From the NCBI GenBank assembly GCA_021325145.1, contig JAJPHR010000037.1, positions 61,937-125,936 of the forward strand: a stretch of 64,000 nt of DNA, written 5' to 3'. Each line of letters opens with the position of its first letter. The stretch's first letter is position 1. Source of the stretch: Verrucomicrobiota bacterium (lineage in GTDB: Bacteria > Verrucomicrobiota > Verrucomicrobiia > Limisphaerales > Pedosphaeraceae). The notes under the pieces were generated by a model that saw only the letters and a program-made list of their open reading frames with translations, was not told where the DNA came from and ran no database searches. A program made the translations under genes and the position numbers. Shown piece by piece: positions 43,701-50,988 of the stretch.

Positions 43701-44078
43701 ACCGAAGCCGGGAACCTGATTGGCGAGGGCCCAGAAACTTTTGTCCACGCCGAGCACTTGCACGTGGTTGGCGCGGGCGGAAGCGTCTTCGTTCGCCGCC
43801 GTTGCGGGCAACTGCAAAGCGGCCGAAGCAGGAAGTTGTGATGCGGACTGAATTTCGCCGGAGAGTTGGCTGCGGAAGAACCGGTCGTTTGACGCCAGCA
43901 TGGTTTCCGCGCGACCCAATCGCAGCAGCGCCAGGTCGCGCAAGCTGCCGCGCACCGAATCGCCCACGACCAGCGCGCCCACCAGCGCCGCGCTGCCCAC
44001 CGCCGCGCCCAGCACCACGCCCAGATGCGCGCGCGCGTGGAAACGCAGGCTGCGAAGGATGAGCGTGCGACGAGTCAT
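40728..44078 (-). CDS. FtsX-like ABC transporter permease (large, duplicated)
   Basis: About 1116 residues from the ATG at 44078 (or 44108). The N-terminal transmembrane helix ([22 protein letters not shown]) leads to a large extracytoplasmic domain (about 60-480), then a block of helices ([48 protein letters not shown]), a second group, another soluble domain (about 770-980) and C-terminal helices ending [30 protein letters not shown]. The ExGxLLAxGFxxRxxxxL repeats are the FtsX/MacB permease signature. It works with the ATPase 67 bases upstream, probably as an exporter or mechanotransmission system. The substrate is unknown. Confidence 0.85.
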   Translation of the reverse strand: [1116 protein letters not shown]

Positions 44079-44145
44079 GGCTTGCGGAGCGCAGAGCTCC
44101 GTCCCCATCCGCGCGGCAACGTTATTCGATTACTTTCCACCTTGC

Positions 44146-44847
44146 TCATTTGGCCGGGGTGAGTACCCCATCCTTCAATTCCAACACCCGGCCCATTTTA
44201 TGCGCGAGGTCGAGCGCATGAGTGACTACGATCAGCGTAACGCCTTCTTCGCGGTTCAACTCCAGCAGCAATTGTGCGAGTTGTTGGGCTGAAGCGCGGT
44301 CAAGTGCGCCGGTGGGTTCGTCAGCCAGCAGGAGTTGCGGTTGGTTGATCAAGGCGCGCACCACGGCTACGCGCTGGCGTTCACCGCCCGAAAGCTGGCC
44401 GGGCCGATGCGACATGCGTTCGCCCAAACCAACGCGCTTCAACAAGCGCTCGGCGCGCGCGGGCGCAGACTGCCGCGACTCGCCGTTCGCGCCCGCCAGC
44501 GTCGGCACGAGCACATTTTCCCACACCGTACATTGCGGCAGGAGATAATGCGCCTGGAAGACGAAGCCGACCTGCTGATTTCGCACGGCGGCGAGTTCGC
44601 GGTCATCCAGGCGGTTCAAGTCCTGCCCGGCCAGCGTGACTTCGCCCGAGGCGGGACGGTCCAGCGTGCCGATGATGTTCAGCAGGGTGCTTTTGCCCGA
44701 ACCCGAGGGGCCGATGATTGCCAGCGATTCGCCCCGCGCCACATCCAAACAAACGCCCTTGAGCACCGGCACCGTATTGGCGCCCGCGTCGGCGTCGTAG
44801 CGCTGGACGACATTGGAGAGTTTTAACAGCGCGTCAGAAAGCGGCAT
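44146..44847 (-). CDS. ABC transporter ATP-binding protein (LolD/MacB type)
   Basis: This 233-residue ATPase has Walker A GPSGSGKS (residues 46-53), signature LSGGERQR (152-159), Walker B LLLADEP (172-178) and the H-loop VTHALDLA. The D-loop region EPTGALD and the short length place it in the LolD/MacB/FtsE group. It is upstream of and same-stranded with the FtsX-like permease, which it should energise. The ATG at 44847 is the family start. Confidence 0.95.
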   Translation of the reverse strand: MPLSDALLKLSNVVQRYDADAGANTVPVLKGVCLDVARGESLAIIGPSGSGKSTLLNIIGTLDRPASGEVTLAGQDLNRLDDRELAAVRNQQVGFVFQAHYLLPQCTVWENVLVPTLAGANGESRQSAPARAERLLKRVGLGERMSHRPGQLSGGERQRVAVVRALINQPQLLLADEPTGALDRASAQQLAQLLLELNREEGVTLIVVTHALDLAHKMGRVLELKDGVLTPAK

Positions 44848-44988
44848 GACCTTTTGTAGAATAAATCAGCCGCCCGGGGACAGCAAATTTGTAAAGGCTC
44901 GATTACGGGAATCATCCTTGTCCAGCGTGATTCATTGGCCTTCTAAACTGCGGCCTTAAACACTTCGATTGGAACGTTTGAACTCTTG

Positions 44989-46128
44989 TCAGCCTTGCAG
45001 CATGATTTCTTCGTTCTCGCTCCAGTTGCTTTGACCAAGAACCCGGCGCAACGTGCGGGTGACAGTTTCCTCATCTTCACAACGGCGGGTGGCCTCAATT
45101 AGTCGGTAGGCGATTTCATAACAATGCGGATCACACGCCGAGGCCTTCTGAAGCAACGGCAGAGCCTGGCCCCACTGCTGCTGCCGGATGAAATCGTTGG
45201 CCTCCCGGAGAAGCTTTTTGGCTTCCGCCTGGCCTTCCAAATCCGGCCGGCCAGCCAGGGCATGGCCAATGATTTGGTGCAAGCGGGCTATCCGATTAAG
45301 GAAGGGATGGCTTGGAGCCGGCGCAATTTCCGGGCGGCGCGCAGTTTGCTGGACGGCTTCCCAACACATTTCAAAATTACCCCATTCCTGGCCGACGAGC
45401 CGCAACCAGCGTTGCTTTTCACCCAGGACGCTCTCGACTTCGTACACGCCCGGTGGGATTTCTGCGTGCACCGTGGTGTCCGTGGCTCCGACCGGGACGA
45501 GCAGCAACTCATGTTGAATCTGCACGCGACGGGTTCCCGGGCCGGGCGGGTTTAACGCTTGCCGGCACGGGCCTTCGATCACCATCAGCCCGTCCATGAT
45601 CGCCAGGCGCTGGCCCGTGCTTTGTGACAACGGGAGCATCCGCAGCAGGGTGTCGAGGGCTTCAGGAGTGTTTTCGAAATGATACAGCAGCCTGGTTTTC
45701 AGCAGCAACGCCTCGTACGTCGGCTTGTGTTCTTTGAGGAGCGTATCGAGTAATAACAGCGCTTCGGCATGCGCCTCGCGGTCGATCAATCGTTGCACGG
45801 GACGCAGTTCGATTCCTTCTTCGGATGGTTTCCAGTCATGGGGATCGACAAAACCAGTGAGGGCCACTCCGCAATAGTGCGCGATATTGGGGGCCAGGAG
45901 CAAGGCGAGGAAGCCGGCGACACCGAGGTAGTTGATGAAATTTCCGAGGTCGCCCATCGTGTAGCGACCGCCCGGAGCGGGAAGGAAGTGAATCGCTGCG
46001 ACCATGGCCAGCGGGGCAAGGATCAATTGCGACAGCCGCAGGGGCTGGAGCTCGGGCGCGCGGGACAGAAGGCCGGCGATCAGAAGGCCCAGGCCCGCCG
46101 CAAGAACATACATCAGGATCGAAATCAT
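44989..46128 (-). CDS. Membrane protein with TPR-like C-terminal domain
   Basis: This 379-residue protein has three N-terminal transmembrane helices (about residues 5-20, 35-48, 66-88), a cytoplasmic or periplasmic linker (VDPHDWKPSEEGIELRPVQR) and a helical repeat region (RLIDREAHAEALLLLDTLLKEHKPTYEALLLKTRLLYHFENTPEALDTLLRML), then a beta-rich insert (HAEIPPGVYEVESVLGEKQRWLRLVG) and further helices. No family is recognised. Gaps of 141 and 205 bases separate it from its neighbours. Confidence 0.65.
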   Translation of the reverse strand: MISILMYVLAAGLGLLIAGLLSRAPELQPLRLSQLILAPLAMVAAIHFLPAPGGRYTMGDLGNFINYLGVAGFLALLLAPNIAHYCGVALTGFVDPHDWKPSEEGIELRPVQRLIDREAHAEALLLLDTLLKEHKPTYEALLLKTRLLYHFENTPEALDTLLRMLPLSQSTGQRLAIMDGLMVIEGPCRQALNPPGPGTRRVQIQHELLLVPVGATDTTVHAEIPPGVYEVESVLGEKQRWLRLVGQEWGNFEMCWEAVQQTARRPEIAPAPSHPFLNRIARLHQIIGHALAGRPDLEGQAEAKKLLREANDFIRQQQWGQALPLLQKASACDPHCYEIAYRLIEATRRCEDEETVTRTLRRVLGQSNWSENEEIMLQG

Positions 46129-46333
46129 TTGGCGCGTGTTGTCTGGCAGACCCGTGTTGTCCGATTCCTGGACACTGGACGCTTAATTCCAAAACTGGAA
46201 AACACAGTTTGCCGGAATTTCGAGCAACACGCCGGTCGCCGCACCTCGTCGAGCCTGAATCGTGCCAGAAGACGGTTCAATGCAATTACCTTGCGCCCGG
46301 CTGAGGACGAGCGCCAAAGGCCAATACGCTGGC

Positions 46334-46597
46334 TTAAGTTTTCGGACGGAGAATAAACTCGGTGCGGTGCTCGTATTGGCCGGTTTTCTCGACGGAGAGG
46401 GTTGCGCCCTTTTGCTGCGCGGCGAGGGTAAACACCAATTCCAAATCGGCCGGAGTGCCGGCGTCGTATCTCATTCCGAGTCGGTCCACCGCCCCGGTAT
46501 AGGTAATCGGACACGGCATGCCGGGAGAGCGTGCCTCAGTTCTTCCCGTCACTTGCTGCCCGTCCGGAAATGTGAGCGTGCATACGACGATCAGCAT
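46334..46597 (-). CDS. Small soluble protein, unknown
   Basis: Eighty-seven residues (MLIVVCTLTFPDGQQVTGRTEARSPGM...), mostly beta-type with a central PITYTGAVDRLGMRYDAGTPADLELVFTLAAQQKGATLSVEK. Composition and codon bias look like a real gene, but there is no good Shine-Dalgarno and no known family. It lies between two membrane-protein genes on the same strand. Confidence 0.5.
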   Translation of the reverse strand: MLIVVCTLTFPDGQQVTGRTEARSPGMPCPITYTGAVDRLGMRYDAGTPADLELVFTLAAQQKGATLSVEKTGQYEHRTEFILRPKT

Positions 46598-46807
46598 AAA
46601 ACCCGTATCGCACGTTTCAGGGAAAAAGCAACTGCTTTTTGCTGTGTTCCGGGCAATTTTGGTTTTATCCAGCTAAAGCCGGAATCCGCCACGCCCTTGG
46701 AGCGAAATAATCAAGCAGGACAGGTCGAACCTGCATTCAATGAGCCGAGAATCGCTTTCTGCGATCTGCTATGAAGGCACTCCCAAAAGGCTTTGCGCCC
46801 GGCGAAC

Positions 46808-47065
46808 TCAATGGCCCTTGGAAGCCGGGACTTTTGCCTCTGCTGGAGATTGATTTTGGGGTTGTGGCGGCTTGCTGCGCAGAGCCATGGCGAGCATGAC
46901 TGCGCCGAACGCGAGCAGCACCAGTCCCCAACCGAGATTGATGTTCATGCCCAGGGAACGCTCGTACATTTCCTTGGCATCCTTCGTGATAAGTCCATAG
47001 CCCGTGAGCAGCAGGCCGTAGAAGCTGAATAACAATCCGATCGGGAGTCTGAGGTCGAAGTTCAT
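46808..47065 (-). CDS. Small two-helix membrane protein linked to the SSS symporter
   Basis: Eighty-five residues with helices at about 7-25 and 42-62 and a Pro/Gln/Lys-rich tail (RSKPPQPQNQSPAEAKVPASK). It begins 18 bases after the symporter stop on the same strand, so it is very probably co-translated. Small accessory membrane proteins often accompany sodium:solute symporters in this phylum; a stabilising or regulatory role is inferred. Confidence 0.65.
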   Translation of the reverse strand: MNFDLRLPIGLLFSFYGLLLTGYGLITKDAKEMYERSLGMNINLGWGLVLLAFGAVMLAMALRSKPPQPQNQSPAEAKVPASKGH

Positions 47066-47083
47066 AGATTTTGCGTTAGCTGG

Positions 47084-48817
47084 TTACCAGAAAATGATGT
47101 TCAGGAGGACGGTCAGGGCCAGTATGACAACACCCAGGGTGACGGGTTGCTGATACCACGGTTCGTTCTCTTTCTTGGGCTTGGGCGTCAGGGAATAGAC
47201 CAGACCGGTCAATTCCTGGTCGGTTTTGTTTCGAGCGGTAAAGAGGGAGATGAGGATGGTCAGCAGGAAACAACTGGTCCAGGCGACAATCGCCATGGTG
47301 AAGTTCTGGGCCATCTCGCTGTTGAACTGGAAATGCTTGGCAATCCAGGCGCCTTTAATGCCGACTTCCGCGCCCTTCGTGTAGGCCAGCCCGTGGAAAA
47401 GAGCCGCACCCAAGGTGCCGCCCAACAGTCCAAAGAATGCGCCGTGGCCCGTGGCGCGACGCCAGAACATTCCCAGCAGGAATGTGGCAAAAAGCGGCGC
47501 GTTGACGAACCCGAACACGAGTTGGAGCATGTCCATGATATTGTTGAATTTCGACGCCAGATAGGCCGCTCCAATGCTGACCAAAATGCCGAACACGGTC
47601 GCCATGCGACCCATCCACAGATAATGACTGTCTGACTGTTTGGGCGCAATGTAGCTTTGATAAATGTCGTAAGTCCAAACCGTGTTGAACGCCGTCACGT
47701 TGCCGGCCATGCCGGACATGAACGAAGCCATGAGCGCGGTAAATCCGATGCCAATCATCCCGGCGGGAAAATATTGCTTGAGCATGAATGGTATCGTCAT
47801 GTTGTAATCCGGCGTGCCGTCCTTTCCAAGCGGAAGAAAGTGGCCGCCAGTGCTGTAGTGCATGGCGATGGCCGCCATGCCGGGCAGAATGACCAAGGCA
47901 GGGAAAAGCATTTTGGGAACGGCCGCAATGAGCGGAGTGCGACGGGCGGCGGACATGGAGTTGGCAGCCACCGCGCGCTGCACCACGAGGAAGTCCGTAC
48001 ACCAGTATCCGAACGACAGCACGAAGCCGAGGCCGAAAACCATGGTGATCCAATCCGCGCCCATGGGGTTTTGGTCGAAGCTGCCCATGTGTGCCCAGGA
48101 TTGCGACCAGGTTCCGGCCGCGTAATGTTGGTCCACCGTTCCGGGCACCAACTGGCTTGTGGCCACGGGAATCAGTTTCTCCTTAAGAGCAGACCATCCG
48201 CCGACGTTCTTCAGGCCGAGGTAAACCAGCGGGGCGAAACCAAGAACGATCATGAAAAATTGCAGGACCTCGTTGTAAATGGCCGAGGTGAGTCCACCCA
48301 GGAAGATATAGACCAGCACGATAAAGGCGGAGACAAAGATGCAAGCCCAGTAATCCCAACCGATCAGCGTTTCGAGCAGCCTGGCCAGCGCATGGAGTGA
48401 GATGCCGGATGAAAAAACGGTCATGACGGCGAAGGAAATTGCATTCAACCCGCGGGTCTTTTCATCGAAACGCATCTTGAGGTATTCCGGCACTGAGCGG
48501 GCCTTGGAACCGTAGTAGAACGGCATCATGAAAATGGCCAGGAACACCATGGCCGGTATCGCCCCGACCCAATAGAAATGGCTGGTCATGATGCCATATT
48601 TCGCGCCGGAGGCGGCCATGCCGATGACCTCCTGGGCGCCGAGATTGGCGGAAAGGAAAGCCAGGCCGGTGACCCAGGCCGGAATCGAGCGGCCGGAGAG
48701 GAAGAAATCCGTGCTCCCCTTCATGTAACGCTTGAGCACCCAGCCGATTCCGATCACAAAACTGAAATAGACAATGAGAATGAGGTAGTCGATGTGACCA
48801 AGTTGAATGTGCTGCAT
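47084..48817 (-). CDS. Sodium:solute symporter (SSS/SGLT family)
   Basis: This 577-residue LeuT-fold transporter has about 14 helices. The family signature region GLAFLSANLGAQEVIGMAASGAKYG (helix 2), the FLGGLTSAIYNEVLQFF block (helix 5/6) and the sodium-site helix SFMSGMAGNVTAFNTVWTYDIYQ are present. It is closest in style to the SGLT-like group that imports sugars, polyols or related solutes. The ATG at 48817 is the family start. It ends 18 bases before the small membrane protein. Confidence 0.9.
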   Translation of the reverse strand: MQHIQLGHIDYLILIVYFSFVIGIGWVLKRYMKGSTDFFLSGRSIPAWVTGLAFLSANLGAQEVIGMAASGAKYGIMTSHFYWVGAIPAMVFLAIFMMPFYYGSKARSVPEYLKMRFDEKTRGLNAISFAVMTVFSSGISLHALARLLETLIGWDYWACIFVSAFIVLVYIFLGGLTSAIYNEVLQFFMIVLGFAPLVYLGLKNVGGWSALKEKLIPVATSQLVPGTVDQHYAAGTWSQSWAHMGSFDQNPMGADWITMVFGLGFVLSFGYWCTDFLVVQRAVAANSMSAARRTPLIAAVPKMLFPALVILPGMAAIAMHYSTGGHFLPLGKDGTPDYNMTIPFMLKQYFPAGMIGIGFTALMASFMSGMAGNVTAFNTVWTYDIYQSYIAPKQSDSHYLWMGRMATVFGILVSIGAAYLASKFNNIMDMLQLVFGFVNAPLFATFLLGMFWRRATGHGAFFGLLGGTLGAALFHGLAYTKGAEVGIKGAWIAKHFQFNSEMAQNFTMAIVAWTSCFLLTILISLFTARNKTDQELTGLVYSLTPKPKKENEPWYQQPVTLGVVILALTVLLNIIFW

Positions 48818-48967
48818 GACCGGAAGTTACCGAATAACTCACGGTTTGTTAACAGTTATTTTCACATGCCGGAGCGGGGAAAAGCTTGTTTTTCCAACCG
48901 GCAGGGATTAAGCTCCATTGCTTGCCGGAGCTGGCCATTAGGGAACTGCTTAACGAAAGAGAACGAC

Positions 48968-50095
48968 ATGATTGCCACACAAATTCGCCAAAAGGACGCC
49001 ATTTTTTATTTCGCCTCCTATCCGTCGGAGCAACTGTTGTCCAAGGTGCGCTTTATCAGCCGGTTCTATGATGAGGAGGGCGGCACGATCCAACCCGAGG
49101 AGATTCCCGCGGACGACGACGTCGCCCAGTTCATTGCCCGCATCGAGCGAAGCGACAAGGCGTTTCAGCGCGAGCTTTCCCGTTCCAAGGTCCGCTCCAT
49201 CCGCAACTTTTACGAGACCGCCACGAGTCAACCGCCCATCCCCGGAACCGTGCTGCTCTTCACGCCGCAGAAGCTTCGGTTCGAAGCCTGGAGCGATGGC
49301 AGCGGCATCGGCAAGCTCCAGCAGCCGGACGAAAATTATTTTATTATCGACGGCCAACATCGGCTCGCCGCGCTGTTGTTTTATGAACGCACGCATCCCG
49401 ACGAGGCCAAGAACATCCAGGTGCCCTGCGTGATTTTCGACGGCCGAAGCGAGGACTTCGCCACGGAGATGTTTGTGATCATCAACTCGACCCCGACCCG
49501 CATCAACAAGAGCCACTTGATCGACTTGTATGAAAAGGTTTCGTGGGCGGAGCCTGACCGGCGATTCGCGGCGAATATTACGGAAATGCTTTATCGGGAA
49601 TCCGACAGCCCGTTGCGGTATCGCATTAACCGCTTGGGCGGCCGCAGCAAGCTGGAGAAATGGATTCTCCAGGCCGAGTTGTTCAACGAAATCCATCGCT
49701 GGGTGAAGCGCGGCTGGAAGAAAATCGAACGCGAAGGCACGGACAAACGGAACGCGGCGCGTTATTACACCATGGTCCGTGATTTCTTCAAAGGCGCCGC
49801 GGAGGTCTGGGGCGAGGCATGGGGTAATTCCGATTACATGGTGACCAAACCGGTGACGCTCAAGGCGATGATCCGCGTTTGCGCCGACCTCGCGACCCAG
49901 GACGCCGAACCCGAGGAGGGGCGGATCGAACGCTGGCGTCAGCGGCTTTCCCCCTGGGCCGAACAATTGCGCGCGTTTCGCAACGAAGGCTTTTACGAGC
50001 GTTTCCCAGCCAAAGGCCAGGTGGAACGCGTGGCCCGCATCCACCGTGAACTGGACCGCTGGGCGGGAATTCAGCCCAAGGGGAAGGAAGAATAA
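48968..50095 (+). CDS. DGQHR-domain protein (DndB-like), orphan
   Basis: About 375 residues from the ATG at 48968. The diagnostic DGQHR is at residues 128-132 within YFIIDGQHRLAALLFYE, preceded by IPGTVLLFTPQKLRFE and followed by VPCVIFDG and FVIINSTPTRINKSHLIDLYE, which match the DGQHR/DndB family (ParB-like fold). DndB regulates phosphorothioate DNA modification, but no dndACDE or nuclease genes are within the window, so this is an orphan relative of unknown role. Neighbours downstream are a DUF1905/YdeI protein and a DUF4419 protein. Confidence 0.85.
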   Translation: MIATQIRQKDAIFYFASYPSEQLLSKVRFISRFYDEEGGTIQPEEIPADDDVAQFIARIERSDKAFQRELSRSKVRSIRNFYETATSQPPIPGTVLLFTPQKLRFEAWSDGSGIGKLQQPDENYFIIDGQHRLAALLFYERTHPDEAKNIQVPCVIFDGRSEDFATEMFVIINSTPTRINKSHLIDLYEKVSWAEPDRRFAANITEMLYRESDSPLRYRINRLGGRSKLEKWILQAELFNEIHRWVKRGWKKIEREGTDKRNAARYYTMVRDFFKGAAEVWGEAWGNSDYMVTKPVTLKAMIRVCADLATQDAEPEEGRIERWRQRLSPWAEQLRAFRNEGFYERFPAKGQVERVARIHRELDRWAGIQPKGKEE

Positions 50096-50204
50096 ATCGT
50101 AAGCGGGAGATCATCCGTCAGTTAAGGGCGCGTTTGGTTTCCAACCGGGAGCGACGGGTGGCTTGCAATGGCCTCCACCAAAGCGCATGCTTGAACCGGA
50201 CTCG

Positions 50205-50873
50205 ATGAAAACGAACGGAAAAGAACCGTTGGCTCATGCCAAAGCTCCTGGACGTTCAATGAAACCGGCCAAGCTGCGGGAAACCAAGCCAACGATTCAA
50301 TTCAGTGCCAGATTGTTTCGGCCTGAGGCCACCGAAAAAATTGGATCGTGGACCCTGATAACTCTGCCCAGAAACGCGAGTGCGAAGCTCCCGTCACCAG
50401 GTATCACGATGGTGGAGGGAACCATCAATGGCTTCCCTTTTCGAGCCGCTCTCGAACCAGATGGCAAAGGAAGCCACCGGCTCAGGGTGAACGAAGCCAT
50501 GCGCGACGCCGCAGGCGCAGACGCCGAAGACACGGTAAGGATGGAGATTACGCGGGTCGAAGAAGAACCGGAGACCAGGGTGCCCATGGATTTGCGCCAA
50601 GCCCTGGCCGCTGCCCCGCAGGCACAGGCATTGTGGGCGGACATCACGCCCATGGCGCGCCAGAACTGGATTGTCTGGATCAGCTCAGCCAAACAACCGG
50701 AAACACGCCGGGGCCGGATCGAGAAAGCTTGCGACATGCTTGCCTCTGGAAAGCGACGAGTATGCTGTTTTGGCGGTCTCAACTGGCTGAGGAAAGATCA
50801 TGCAACAGCCGGCGGAACATGGCTTCCGTTGCCGAACTCAAAAGATCGTGTTTCGCCGGGATCGACAAAGTAG
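50205..50873 (+). CDS. DUF1905 plus YdeI/OmdA-like domain protein
   Basis: About 222 residues. The middle part (FSARLFRPEATEKIGSWTLITLPRNAS...VEGTINGFPFRAALEPDGKGSHRLRVNEAMRDAAGADAEDTVRMEI) is a DUF1905 beta-barrel. The C-terminal helices (MDLRQALAAAPQAQALWADITPMARQNWIVWISSAKQPETRRGRIEKACDML) match the YdeI or bacteriocin-protection family. These combine in many soil bacteria with unknown biochemical role. Possible starts are ATG 50163, 50205 and 50259; the middle one is given. Confidence 0.8.
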   Translation: MKTNGKEPLAHAKAPGRSMKPAKLRETKPTIQFSARLFRPEATEKIGSWTLITLPRNASAKLPSPGITMVEGTINGFPFRAALEPDGKGSHRLRVNEAMRDAAGADAEDTVRMEITRVEEEPETRVPMDLRQALAAAPQAQALWADITPMARQNWIVWISSAKQPETRRGRIEKACDMLASGKRRVCCFGGLNWLRKDHATAGGTWLPLPNSKDRVSPGSTK

Positions 50874-50988
50874 AAAACCGCGAAGCGTGGAGAGAGTTGT
50901 GAAGACATTGTCAATTTTTTATGGCTGCTGATACTCCAGCATTCATCGATCCCGTCGAGGATTGCCCCTTTCGCTCCCCGGCCACGGC

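Noticed and set aside
46771..46899. 42-codon plus-strand frame starting MKALPKGFAPGEL
   Set aside because: It overlaps the end of the small symporter-linked gene antisense and has no ribosome-binding site.
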